Position numbers and translations under genes: made by a program. 64,000 nt of DNA from positions 1 through 64,000 of the forward strand of contig CAKSZX010000008.1 in assembly GCA_934526065.1 (NCBI GenBank), given 5' to 3'. Origin of the DNA: an uncultured Oscillospiraceae bacterium. Lineage in GTDB: Bacteria > Bacillota > Clostridia > Oscillospirales > Ruminococcaceae. This document shows, piece by piece, positions 52,185 through 60,818 of the stretch (position 1 is its first letter; the number at the start of each line of letters is the position of its first letter). Under the pieces are notes generated by a model. It searched no databases and was not told the origin of the DNA. It saw only the letters and a program-made list of their open reading frames with translations.

Positions 52185-52258
52185 TATGCCGATAAAAAAA
52201 CCACTTGCTATGCAAGTGGAATGTACGGACTTAAGTGTCAGGTATTGAAAAAAGAACA

Positions 52259-52308
52259 CCGTTCTGTAAAATAAGAATGAGGCTACCAACCGCATTCAAA
52301 CAGAACGG
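52259..52308 (+). promoter_or_regulatory. RBS-sequestering hairpin of the IS200 tnpA mRNA
   Basis: CCGTTCTGT (52259-52267) pairs with ACAGAACGG (52300-52308), with an inner AATGAGG/CCGCATT part-pairing. The stem buries the start of the GGAGGAC ribosome site just upstream of tnpA, the known IS200 device that blocks expression from outside transcripts. Confidence 0.75.
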
Positions 52309-52318
52309 AGGACATTAG

Positions 52319-52785
52319 ATGGAAAATAAACGACCTAATGACACATACAGTTTAGCACACACAAGTTGGAAGTGTCAATATCACATAGTGTTTGCGCCAA
52401 AATACAGAAGAAAGGTAATATATGGGAAGCTGAAGGCAGAGATAGGGGCCATATTAAGAGAACTGTGTGAGCGCAAACACGTAAACATAATAGAAGCACA
52501 CGCAATGCCGGATCACATCCATATGCTTGTAGAAATACCGCCAAACCAAAGAGTAAGCGATTTCATGGGGTACTTAAAAGGAAAAAGTACGATGATAATA
52601 TTCGAGAGGTTTCAAATTTAAAGTACAAGTATGGAAACAGGCACTTTTGGTGTAGAGGGTATTATGTAAGCACCGTTGGAGGGAACAAAGAAGGTATAGC
52701 TAGATATATTCGAGAACAAGAACACGAAGATATAATAAATGATCAGATATCAATAAAAGAATATATCGATCCATTCAAGCAATAA
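52319..52785 (+). pseudogene. tnpA: IS200 transposase TnpA, frameshifted
   Basis: The first 100 codons give a normal Y1 transposase start ('SLAHTSWKCQYHIVFAPKYRRKVIYG', the HUH pair as 'MPDHIHMLVEIPP', 'DFMGYLKGKSTMIIFERF') and then stop at 52621. In another frame from about 52609 the sequence continues 'SNLKYKYGNRHFWCRGYYVSTVGGN...YIREQEHED...SIKEYIDPFKQ' to a stop at 52783-52785. Together they make one protein of the usual about 150 aa, broken by loss of one base around 52606-52611. The catalytic Tyr (YIREQE) lies in the second part, so the short product is inactive. Confidence 0.85.
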
Positions 52786-52971
52786 AAAATAAAAGGTAAA
52801 TGCGATAGGTAGCTTCAGCGATATGGTGACCCCTTTAGGGGTTGCTGGTGAAGTGCCCTTTTAGGGCTAAAGTAAAACCACCGGCTCAGCCGGTGGTTAT
52901 TATTAATATAAAATTAAGTCGCAAATTGTTGTAAAATGTTTTTGTAAAAATGTTATTTTTTAAGTAATTGT

Positions 52972-52979
52972 TTCGACAA
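52972..52979 (-). promoter_or_regulatory. Possible 0A box upstream of spo0A
   Basis: Minus-strand TTGTCGAA is the Spo0A-binding consensus. It lies about 135 bases before spo0A and could serve autoregulation. Confidence 0.5.
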
Positions 52980-53114
52980 GCTTCCCCTTGTTCACAAAAC
53001 TGTGAAATGGTAGTATTTGGTTGGTTAATACAGACAATTGTCAAAATCAAACAAACATGGTAACGGCACCGGCCCCGCCGAAGCCACAACAAATTTACAC
53101 ATAGGAGTTTTAAA

Positions 53115-53864
53115 ATGAACAGTATTAAAATTTTATTATGTGATGGAAATGCAAATTTTATCGAAGAATGTAGAAACTTTTTTGACAGTAAAAAAATTGA
53201 CTACGCCATTTGTCCCAAGGACGGAGAAGCTCTGCTGAGAAAAATCGGCGAGTATCACCCGGATCTTGTTATTACGGAAGTGTTCTTACCTAAAATGGAC
53301 GCAATTACCGTAAAGGAAAAAGCAGACAAACTTCAAGATCATCCTAAATTGTTCTTTGCCACCAGCCCATTTGACAATGACGACACCGTAAGGCAGATTA
53401 TGAAAGCAGGTTTCAACTACTATTATGTCAAACCTTTTTCCGTTGAAATCGCCTATGACCGTGCGGTATCCATGTTAAAGGTAAATGACAAGCGCCCTAA
53501 CAATGAGCTTGAAGAACGTGTTACCGCAATATTACATGAAATGGGTGTGCCGGCACATATTAAGGGATATAACTTTTTAAGGCAATCTATTATAATGTCT
53601 GTGGAAGATCCGGAGGTTATCGGCCTTATAACCAAAAGACTTTACCCGGACATTGCAAAAATGAACGGCACAACAGCATCAAGAGTCGAAAGAGCAATAA
53701 GACACGCCATCGAAGTGGCATGGGACAGGGGCAACATAGATGTGCTAAACGATTACTTCGGCTACACCATAAACAATATGCGTGGCAAGCCCACAAACAG
53801 CGAATTTATCGCCATGATAAGCGACAAAATAAGACTTGAAAACAAAAAGATAAGAATAATATAA
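53115..53864 (+). CDS. spo0A: Sporulation master regulator Spo0A with altered receiver
   Basis: A 249-aa response regulator. The C-terminal DNA-binding domain is a clear Spo0A ('HEMGVPAHIKGYNFLRQSI', 'ASRVERAIRHAIEVAWDRGN', 'FGYTINNMRGKPTNSEFIAM'). The receiver is diverged: the position of Bacillus Asp56 is Glu55 (LVITEVFLP), and the acidic pair Asp10-Asp11 is Asp10-Gly11 (CDGN). The Lys of VKPF is kept. Normal phosphorelay activation needs that Asp, so this protein is probably regulated otherwise or permanently active-like, Glu sometimes mimicking phospho-Asp. ATAGGAG precedes the ATG. An IS200 element lies just upstream. Confidence 0.9.
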   Translation: MNSIKILLCDGNANFIEECRNFFDSKKIDYAICPKDGEALLRKIGEYHPDLVITEVFLPKMDAITVKEKADKLQDHPKLFFATSPFDNDDTVRQIMKAGFNYYYVKPFSVEIAYDRAVSMLKVNDKRPNNELEERVTAILHEMGVPAHIKGYNFLRQSIIMSVEDPEVIGLITKRLYPDIAKMNGTTASRVERAIRHAIEVAWDRGNIDVLNDYFGYTINNMRGKPTNSEFIAMISDKIRLENKKIRII

Positions 53865-53870
53865 AATAAA

Positions 53871-53898
53871 ACGGCGTGAAAATCTCACGCCGTATTTT
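53871..53898. terminator. Bidirectional terminator
   Basis: ACGGCGTGA pairs with TCACGCCGT, with T-rich runs on both strands, between the convergent spo0A and DUF308 genes. Confidence 0.8.
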
Positions 53899-53906
53899 TA
53901 TGTTTT

Positions 53907-54584
53907 TTATTCTTCGTTATCAGCCTCTTTAATGTCCTCAACAACGCCTACAACCTCTGCGTCAACATGTTCAACATTGTCGTCGAAAACATTGCTTTTG
54001 TCTTTTGAAAGGTTCAAATCACGCAGTTCCTCCTGAGCTTTTTTAACCCGTGCCTTGGCTTTAAGCATCTGTACCGATGTGTAAACCCCCGCCAAACCGT
54101 CGTAAACAAGGCAAATACCTATAAATCTTATAAGGGCCAAAGCGGTAGAAAACGGGTTTAAAATAAGCACAACAGCCAATATAATCCTTAAAACAGTGAA
54201 TATCAAACCGGTTGACCAGCTCGGATATTCCATCTTTTTCATCCGGAAAGCTCTCTGTAATGAGGAAATGCCTCCTACCAGCAAAAATGCACCAAAAACA
54301 AAAGGTATAATAGACATTACAAAGTCTTTTCTCAAATAAGTTACAACGCCGGCCGCCGCCAAAACAATATTTGCGATTGTTTCAAAGGGCAGGGATATAC
54401 CGTCAACTTTGTCACGCAAAGACACAATAATGCCCCACACACCTTTGATAAATAAAAACGCCGCCGCAACATTACACAAAACCCGGCTGGAAAATCCCGG
54501 GTAAATAAGCAAAATAAGGCCAAAAATCAGCGTAACGCCGTTGGCAATCTGAAATTCTTTCTTTAATCCGTCTAAAAAATCCAT
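53907..54584 (-). CDS. DUF308 (HdeD-like) membrane protein
   Basis: A 225-aa protein with six hydrophobic helices in three pairs ('GVTLIFGLILLIYPGF', 'AAAFLFIKGVWGIIVSL', 'SIIPFVFGAFLLVGGISSLQRAF', 'LIFTVLRIILAVVLILNPF', 'ALIRFIGICLVYDGLAGVYTS'), matching the DUF308/HdeD family, followed by a charged cytoplasmic tail of about 50 residues rich in Asp/Glu/Val. Function is unknown; HdeD is linked to acid stress in enterics. The ATG at 54584 has AGGAG seven bases upstream; codons further up to 54632 have none. Confidence 0.8.
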   Translation of the reverse strand: MDFLDGLKKEFQIANGVTLIFGLILLIYPGFSSRVLCNVAAAFLFIKGVWGIIVSLRDKVDGISLPFETIANIVLAAAGVVTYLRKDFVMSIIPFVFGAFLLVGGISSLQRAFRMKKMEYPSWSTGLIFTVLRIILAVVLILNPFSTALALIRFIGICLVYDGLAGVYTSVQMLKAKARVKKAQEELRDLNLSKDKSNVFDDNVEHVDAEVVGVVEDIKEADNEE

Positions 54585-54770
54585 AATCAAACTCCTGTTA
54601 AAGTTTTGGTCAGAAGAAATTTTCAACTGCACTGTCCCATAGCTTTATTTTGGGCTTATTATAATTCAAATTTGTGAAATTTATATATAAAATCGGCAAA
54701 TTATTCTCCGTTGAAATGATATAGTAATTATGTTATACTTATCTCAAATAATACACTAAGGAGATCGAAT

Positions 54771-55721
54771 ATGAAAAAAATACCTATTGTTATTGACTGT
54801 GACCCGGGCGTTGACGACAGCTATGCAATTGCTTTGGCAAACTCAAGCCCGCTTTTTGACATAAAGGCAATAACACCGGTTGAGGGCAATGTCCCCGCTG
54901 TAAAAACAAGAAAAAACGCTCTTTGCCTGCGTGAAATGTTGGGCATAGATTGCCGTGTTGCATTTGGTGCGGATAGGCCTTTAAAAAAGGAATACACAAC
55001 TGATGCCAGCGGCACACACGGAGCTTCTGGCGTAGGCACTGTTGTTTTCCCGGAGAGCAAGTTGCCTCGGGACGAGAAACCCGCATGGGATGTAATTTAT
55101 GAGGAGGCGGTAAAGGCCGACGGCGAGCTTATACTCTTTGCTGTGGGTCCCCTTACAAATATTGCCATCACACTTGAAAAACACCCGGATTTGCCTAAAT
55201 ATCTTAAAAAATTTGTTATCATGGGTGGCGGAACATTCGGCAATGTTACAAAATCCGGTGAAACTGCGGAGTTTAACATCTGGATTGACCCAACCGCCGC
55301 AAAACAGGTTTTTGAAAAGTTGGAAGTTTGGATGGTTGGTCTTAACTCCACCCACTCTGCGGCTCTTTCAAGAGAAGATTTTAATGATATGATTAAACTT
55401 TGCGGCGACGGCGAAAAGGCTTACCTTGTCCGTGAACTCTCAAAATATTCACAGGTAAACAGCTTTGACAAAGGCCAGGACAACAATGTTATTCACGATG
55501 CATTGGCAGTTGCCAGCGTTATAAACCCGGATGTTTTAAGGTTTGAAAAGCACTATGTTTATGTTGAGGACGGCGATGTTATCAACAACGGCCAAACAGT
55601 CATAGACCTTGAAGATAAAAGCGGCAAAGAACCTAATTGTTATGTGGGTATGGAAGCGGACAAAGAATTGTTTGCCAAGATAATAAAAGAAATGTGCGCT
55701 TACTACGGCAGTTTGAAATAA
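54771..55721 (+). CDS. Inosine-uridine-type nucleoside hydrolase
   Basis: A 316-aa ribonucleoside hydrolase. The N-terminal 'IPIVIDCDPGVDDSYAIALA' carries the Asp cluster (Asp9, Asp11, Asp15, Asp16) that binds calcium and the ribose. 'FAVGPLTNIAI', 'IMGGGTFGNVT', 'AEFNIWIDPTAAKQVF' and 'IHDALAVASV' are the remaining conserved blocks; the late 'HDA' supplies the last metal Asp. It releases base from nucleosides for salvage, in line with upp nearby. AGGAG precedes the ATG. Confidence 0.93.
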   Translation: MKKIPIVIDCDPGVDDSYAIALANSSPLFDIKAITPVEGNVPAVKTRKNALCLREMLGIDCRVAFGADRPLKKEYTTDASGTHGASGVGTVVFPESKLPRDEKPAWDVIYEEAVKADGELILFAVGPLTNIAITLEKHPDLPKYLKKFVIMGGGTFGNVTKSGETAEFNIWIDPTAAKQVFEKLEVWMVGLNSTHSAALSREDFNDMIKLCGDGEKAYLVRELSKYSQVNSFDKGQDNNVIHDALAVASVINPDVLRFEKHYVYVEDGDVINNGQTVIDLEDKSGKEPNCYVGMEADKELFAKIIKEMCAYYGSLK

Positions 55722-55939
55722 CTCCCGAAAAAGATTTTAAATTTAATATTGCCAAACACCTTTGTTTGAGATTATCTCGGCAAAGGTGTTTTATTTTGCA
55801 AAAATCCGGGAACAATTATTTTGTGGGCTGTTAATAAAAGATATTTTAAATTCCGCTGTCGGCGGCGGTCATGTGAGGAGCAATTAAAAACCCCTTTCCG
55901 CCGTTAAATAAAATCACTTTTTCCAAAGGAGAAAAACAA

Positions 55940-57118
55940 ATAGAAAAAATAAAAAATTCCCCAAAAACTCTTGTGATAAGCTGTATTATCATAACAGCTT
56001 TCAGCATCGGCACGGTTATGAACACAAGGCCGGTTATTTTCGCCGCCCTGGCGGAAGAAAACAATTTTAGCCCCGGGCAAATGGCTGTTTGCTATACCGT
56101 TACCCTTATATCTTCGGCTCTCAGCGTTTCCCCTATCGCCAAAATCTACAACGGTAAAACCGCAAAGAAAGTCCTGCTTGTTTTGGGCATCTTTGTCTGT
56201 GTTTCAATGGCTTTGGGGCGGATTTTTTCCTCTCTTTGGCGGTGGTACTTTCTTTGCGTGTTTATGGGCATAGGCAGCGGCAGTATTATGATGCTTCTAT
56301 GCGTCACGCTGAACTCCCGGTTTGCCGAAAAAAGCCCCGGAATTATAGGTATAGTTACTGCTTCCGGCGGCGGGGCAGGCATTTTGGTAAACCCTGTTTG
56401 TTCATATCTGGTAAAGATTTTAAGCCGGAAAGAAACAGCGGTTATATTTTCCGCAATCAGTCTGTCGGTTTATCTTTTCGCACTGTTATTTATGTTTGCC
56501 CCCTCTGAAACACAAAAGGAAAAACCGGAGTATTCCCCTGATAAAGCCGAATTTAAAAATATAAAATTTGTCGCTGTTCGGCTGGGAATATTGCTTTTAA
56601 CCGCATCTTCCCCCGTTGCAAACCAACTGGCGGTGTATGCCAAAGACCTGGATTTCGGCAGTGGGGCGGCAGGCTTTGCCGTCAGCCGGAGCATGGCAGG
56701 CAATGTTGCCGGCAAACTTGCCTGTGGGGCGGCGGCAAAGAAAGCGGGTATTTTCAAAACCGCCCAAGGCTTCTGTGTCGCCATAGGTTTATCTCTTGTT
56801 TTGTTCTTTTTTGCAGATGCAAATATCGCCGTTTTTTACTTTGCATCCTTTATTTTAGGCACAAGTTTCGCCGCCAGCGTGTCTCTGCCGCCGATTTTGT
56901 TCCGAAAAATTTACGGCCGGGAAAAATACAAACCTTTTTTGGCAAAAAGCCAAATGTATTACAATTTTTCCACCGCGGCACTCAGCCGGGGCATACCTGC
57001 TTTTTATGATAATTTCGGCACATATAAACCGATTTTTACCCTTGGAATTGCAACCTGCCTTTTCGCAAGTATTTTGTTTCACAAATCGGAAAAAGATACA
57101 AATAAAAACCCCCGATAA
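55940..57118 (+). CDS. MFS transporter with possible AUA start
   Basis: About 392 aa with twelve hydrophobic segments. Conserved pattern: 'SCIIITAFSIGTVMNTRPVIFAALAEE' in helix 1 and 'YNGKTAKKVLLVLGIFVCV' after helix 2. This resembles the oxalate/formate antiporter-like branch, substrate unknown. The start is odd: AAAGGAG (55925-55931) is followed eight bases later by ATA, giving I-E-K-I-K-N-S-P-K before helix 1, whereas the first usual start is a GTG at 55973 with no ribosome site and already inside the first helix. Either an AUA start, a start-codon mutation, or GTG use with a trimmed N-terminus is possible. Confidence 0.7.
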   Translation: MEKIKNSPKTLVISCIIITAFSIGTVMNTRPVIFAALAEENNFSPGQMAVCYTVTLISSALSVSPIAKIYNGKTAKKVLLVLGIFVCVSMALGRIFSSLWRWYFLCVFMGIGSGSIMMLLCVTLNSRFAEKSPGIIGIVTASGGGAGILVNPVCSYLVKILSRKETAVIFSAISLSVYLFALLFMFAPSETQKEKPEYSPDKAEFKNIKFVAVRLGILLLTASSPVANQLAVYAKDLDFGSGAAGFAVSRSMAGNVAGKLACGAAAKKAGIFKTAQGFCVAIGLSLVLFFFADANIAVFYFASFILGTSFAASVSLPPILFRKIYGREKYKPFLAKSQMYYNFSTAALSRGIPAFYDNFGTYKPIFTLGIATCLFASILFHKSEKDTNKNPR

Positions 57119-57122
57119 ATCA

Positions 57123-57160
57123 AATTGCACCCCAAAAGTTAAACGCTTTTGGGGTGCAAT
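57123..57160. terminator. Convergent hairpin, probable bidirectional terminator
   Basis: ATTGCACCCCAAAAG pairs with CTTTTGGGGTGCAAT, a 15-bp perfect stem between the MFS gene and fakA. No long T tract follows, so strength is uncertain. Confidence 0.65.
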
Positions 57161-57192
57161 TCAAATAGGGGATTTAATCCTTAACAGATAAA

Positions 57193-58857
57193 TTATTCAA
57201 CTGAAATCAAGTAGTAGTAAACCGGCTGGTTGCCTTCAAGAACACTTACTTCTGCACCTTTAGGAGCGTGTTTCTTAACCTGTTCGCAAACCCGGTTTGC
57301 CTCCTCCTCTGTTATGCCCTCGCCGTAGATAACCGTTACAAATGAAGAGTTTTTGTCCATCATCTGTTTTGCAAGTTTAACGGCGGCTTTTTCAACGCTC
57401 TTGTCAACAAAGGCAAGTTTTGAGTTTTCCATGGCGAGAATATCGCCTCTCTTTATTTTGTGGCCTTCAAAGTCGGAATTTCTTGCGGCGAATGTGATAG
57501 AGCCTGTTTGTACGCCCTGTGCGGCGGCGTCCATGTTAATGGCGTTGTCCTTTTCCGATGAGTCCGGGTCAAAGTTCAGCATGGCGGTAAGCCCCTGGGG
57601 GATTGTTCTTGTAGGCAGAACAATAACTTTTCTGTCTGCAAGTGACCGAGCCTGTTCTGCGGCCATAATAATATTCTTGTTGTTTGGCAAAACAAAAACC
57701 GTCTTTGCCGGTACAGACTGTACGGCTCTTAAAATATCGTCAGTTGACGGATTGTTCGTCTGGCCGCCTGTTACAACGGCATTTGCGCCAAGGTCCTTAA
57801 ACATATTGCAAAGGCCTGCGCCGGATGCAACGGCAACAAAGCCGAATTCCGTATCCGGGTCAACTGCGGCGTACTTAAATTCCTCGTCACTGTGGGCATC
57901 CCGTGCCTGTTTTTCAAGGCTCTCGCCTCTCTTTGAAACTTCCGCAACCTTTTCAAGCATATTTGTAATCTTGATGTCGGTCATATAACCGTGGTTTACT
58001 GCCTCGTTCAAAGCTTTGCCCGGGAACTCTGTTCTCACATAACATTTTATAATCTTGTCATCGTCAACGGTGGCAACATCTTCGCCGATGCTTTCAAGCA
58101 TTGCACGGAGCTTTTCCACACTGGCAGATGCATTTTTGTTTATGATAAATTCCGTGCGGTAGATATTTGTCTGGGGGGCTTCGATTTCCTTTGAGTAAAC
58201 GCCCTTTGCCCGGAATTCTTTCGCTTTCTTTTCCTCTTCGTTTTCAACGATTACACCCTTTGCAAAAACACTGAGCATACCTGTAAAGATGTAAACCAAG
58301 CCCTGACCGCCTGCGTCTACAACGCCGGCCTTTTTGAGAACAGGCAACTGTTCCGGTGTGTTGTCAAGGGCAACCTGAGCTGCATCAACAACCGCCTGCC
58401 AAAGTGTGGCAATGTCATCTTCTTCCATAGACTCGGCCTTTTCGCAGGCAAGCCTTGCAACTGTCAAAATCGTACCCTCGGTAGGTTTCATAACAGCCTT
58501 GTATGCAGCGTCAACGCCCTTGCGCAAAGCCCGTGTCAAATCCTTTGCATCGGCTGTTTCCTTGTCCTTCAAAGCCTTTGAAAAACCACGGAACAAAAGT
58601 GATGATATAACACCGCTGTTGCCTCTTGCGCCTCTCAGCATACATGAAGCTGTTGTGGCTGCAACTTTGTCAACGGTGCAATCGTCGCCCATAAGTTCAA
58701 GCTCTTTTTTTGCCGCACCGATAGTCATTGAAATATTTGTACCGGTGTCGCCGTCCGGAACAGGGAAAACATTTAACTCGTCAACTTTGGCTTTGTTGTT
58801 TATAATTAAGTTTGCGCCGGATATAATACTGTCACGCAATATTTTACCAGTAATCAT
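57193..58857 (-). CDS. fakA: DAK2-domain fatty acid kinase subunit (FakA/YloV)
   Basis: A 554-aa protein. The N-terminal DAK2 domain has 'VDELNVFPVPDGDTGTNISMTIGAA' (nucleotide and Mg site) and 'MLRGARGNSGVISSLLFRGF'. A middle domain with 'GVVDAGGQGLVYIFTGML' and a C-terminal part with 'VTGGQTNNPSTDDILRAV', 'VFVLPNNKNIIMAAEQA' follow; together they match FakA. It phosphorylates fatty acids presented by a FakB (DegV-type) protein, which is not in this window. Fourteen bases downstream of the Asp23 gene and in one operon with it. Confidence 0.92.
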   Translation of the reverse strand: MITGKILRDSIISGANLIINNKAKVDELNVFPVPDGDTGTNISMTIGAAKKELELMGDDCTVDKVAATTASCMLRGARGNSGVISSLLFRGFSKALKDKETADAKDLTRALRKGVDAAYKAVMKPTEGTILTVARLACEKAESMEEDDIATLWQAVVDAAQVALDNTPEQLPVLKKAGVVDAGGQGLVYIFTGMLSVFAKGVIVENEEEKKAKEFRAKGVYSKEIEAPQTNIYRTEFIINKNASASVEKLRAMLESIGEDVATVDDDKIIKCYVRTEFPGKALNEAVNHGYMTDIKITNMLEKVAEVSKRGESLEKQARDAHSDEEFKYAAVDPDTEFGFVAVASGAGLCNMFKDLGANAVVTGGQTNNPSTDDILRAVQSVPAKTVFVLPNNKNIIMAAEQARSLADRKVIVLPTRTIPQGLTAMLNFDPDSSEKDNAINMDAAAQGVQTGSITFAARNSDFEGHKIKRGDILAMENSKLAFVDKSVEKAAVKLAKQMMDKNSSFVTVIYGEGITEEEANRVCEQVKKHAPKGAEVSVLEGNQPVYYYLISVE

Positions 58858-58871
58858 TTAAGCACCTCGTA

Positions 58872-59225
58872 TTATTCTGTTACAATGTCGTCAACGCAGA
58901 CATTGATTCTGTTTACTTTTAAATTTGTCATTCTCTCAACGGCATAGGAAACTTTTTCCTTTACATTGTCGACGATAGTGCCGATATTTACGCCGTAAAC
59001 AACCTTGATATGAAGTGTAATAACGAGGGCGCCTTCGTCCTCACTTACTTCAACGCCTTTGCCCTGTTGTTCAGAGCCGAAAATCAAGGTTTTCACACTG
59101 TCCCGGGGGTTCCGGGCGCTCATGCCCGCAACACCGTAACAATTTTTAATGGCATTGCTTACAAGTCCCACGAAGAAATCGTTTGTAAGAACGGTTTTAC
59201 CCAGAGGGTCCTGAATTCTAATCAT
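58872..59225 (-). CDS. Asp23/Gls24-family protein (YloU)
   Basis: A 117-aa protein with 'VLTNDFFVGLVSNAIKNCYGVAGMSARN', 'VSEDEGALVITLHIKVVYGVNIGTIVDNVKEKVSYAVERM' and 'VNRINVCVDDIV' in order, the full Asp23 fold. The family is linked to envelope stress and, as YloU, is nearly always paired with the FakA-like YloV gene as here. AAAGGAG precedes the ATG. Confidence 0.92.
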   Translation of the reverse strand: MIRIQDPLGKTVLTNDFFVGLVSNAIKNCYGVAGMSARNPRDSVKTLIFGSEQQGKGVEVSEDEGALVITLHIKVVYGVNIGTIVDNVKEKVSYAVERMTNLKVNRINVCVDDIVTE

Positions 59226-59503
59226 AGCAATAGCTCCTTTATATTTATTTTGTAAATTACAAATGGGTCAATGGGCATACTCCCACTAATAAATATATTA
59301 TACATCTAATGGGGCTTTGTGTATATACTTTTAAGTACATTTTAGAATTTAAAACAATATTTTATAACGGGTTTGCCCCAAAATTGTAATAATTTGTTAC
59401 AAATCTATCACAGTTTAAAGCTCTTTTGTGTTTAAATGGTTAAAACCGATGCAAAATATTAAGAAATGCAAATATTTTACAATTAAAACATAATTTGTGC
59501 TTT

Positions 59504-60682
59504 TCAATATTTAATAAACAGCGGCGCCAGCTTTTTAACAACCTTGTACAAAGGGGTTTCCAAGGCCTTTTTGGCGTTTTTCAGCTCTTTTCGTATCTCA
59601 ATACCCTGTGGGCAGTGCAACTCGCATTTGCCGCACTCAATGCAGTTCGCCGGGCCTGTGTACCGGTTTCTCATGCCGGTGCACATAAAATACTCCTTCA
59701 TGGCCATAAGTTTTCCGTCAACTGCTATGCGGTTATAAGCGGAAAATGTTCCCGGAATATCCACATTTTTCGGGCATGGCATGCAGTAGCGGCAGCCGGT
59801 GCAGCCTACCTTTGTATTTGCGTTAATTGCCCTTATAACCTGCCGCAACAAGTCAAAATCCTGCCGGGTAAAGCTGTCCGCTTTGGCGGCGTCTGCAATT
59901 TCGGTATTTTCTTTTACCATTTCCATTGAGTTCATACCGGACAGCACACAGGTAACTTCTTTTTGGTTCCAAAGCCATGCAAAGGACCAGGCGGCAGGTG
60001 TTCTTTTAATCGGGTAGTCCGCAAAAAGTTCCTTTGCCTTTTCCGGCAGGTTGTTTACCAATTTTCCGCCTCTCAAAGGCTCCATAATAACAACGGGTAT
60101 TCCCCTGTCGGCGGCGTAATGAAGGCCGGTTTTACCCGCCTGGCTGTTTTCGTCAAGGTAGTTGTACTGTATCTGGCAGAAGTCCCAATCGTACCGGTCT
60201 ATCAACCTGCAAAACATATCGCTGTTGCCATGGTATGAAAAACCTATCTGCCTTATCCGGCCGCTTTTCATTTTGCCCTCTATCCACTCTTTAATGCCCA
60301 TGGCGCAAAGTCTGTCCCAGGTTTTAACATCGGTAAGCATGTGTATAAGATAGTAGTCCACATGGTCGGTGCGCAGGCGCTTTAATTCCTCATTAAAGTA
60401 TTTGTCCATGTCACCGGGGTTTTTCATCATGTAGTGGGGCAGTTTTGTGGCAATGTTCACATTATCTCTTATTCCGTTGCGCCGCAAAATTTGTCCAAGG
60501 GCATTTTCACTGCCGGGATATATGTAAGCGGTATCAAAATAATTTACACCGTTTTCATAGGCGGTCATAATCTCTTTTTCCGCCTTGTCAATATCTATTG
60601 CTCCGGCCTTTGTTGTAAAACGCATACAGCCGTAGCCTAAGATTGATATCTTATTTCCTTTTTTGTCTGTTCTGTATTGCAT
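59504..60682 (-). CDS. Aldo/keto reductase with C-terminal ferredoxin-like domain
   Basis: A 392-aa protein. The (alpha/beta)8 barrel shows 'LGYGCMRF', 'NYFDTAYIYPGSENALGQIL' (catalytic Asp/Tyr), 'IATKLPHY' (catalytic Lys), 'DYYLIHML' (His) and 'CQIQYNYLDE'. The C-terminal about 90 residues carry two Cys clusters, CTGCRYCMPCP and CIECGKCELHCP, for 4Fe-4S binding. Such proteins are common in anaerobes; substrate unknown. It is a single gene preceded by GAGGGT. Confidence 0.93.
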   Translation of the reverse strand: MQYRTDKKGNKISILGYGCMRFTTKAGAIDIDKAEKEIMTAYENGVNYFDTAYIYPGSENALGQILRRNGIRDNVNIATKLPHYMMKNPGDMDKYFNEELKRLRTDHVDYYLIHMLTDVKTWDRLCAMGIKEWIEGKMKSGRIRQIGFSYHGNSDMFCRLIDRYDWDFCQIQYNYLDENSQAGKTGLHYAADRGIPVVIMEPLRGGKLVNNLPEKAKELFADYPIKRTPAAWSFAWLWNQKEVTCVLSGMNSMEMVKENTEIADAAKADSFTRQDFDLLRQVIRAINANTKVGCTGCRYCMPCPKNVDIPGTFSAYNRIAVDGKLMAMKEYFMCTGMRNRYTGPANCIECGKCELHCPQGIEIRKELKNAKKALETPLYKVVKKLAPLFIKY

Positions 60683-60818
60683 ATAGGTACCCTCATCTCA
60701 TTTTCTTTGTCATATTATAACATATAAATTGAGAAAAAATCAGTGAAAACAGTTTTAAATTTTAAAAAAATATGGTAGTATGATATTAAACAAAATAAAA
60801 GTTAACGGAGGCGGTAAT

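Larger units (their letters stand above)
52198..52900 (+). mobile_element. IS200/IS605-type insertion sequence
   Basis: About 700 bases, with subterminal hairpins instead of inverted repeats. The left end has CCACTTGC-TAT-GCAAGTGG (52201-52219). The right end has AACCACCGGCT-C-AGCCGGTGGTT (52876-52898). Inside is a single IS200-type Y1 transposase gene, frameshifted. There is no tnpB. Exact ends cannot be fixed without an empty site. Confidence 0.85.
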
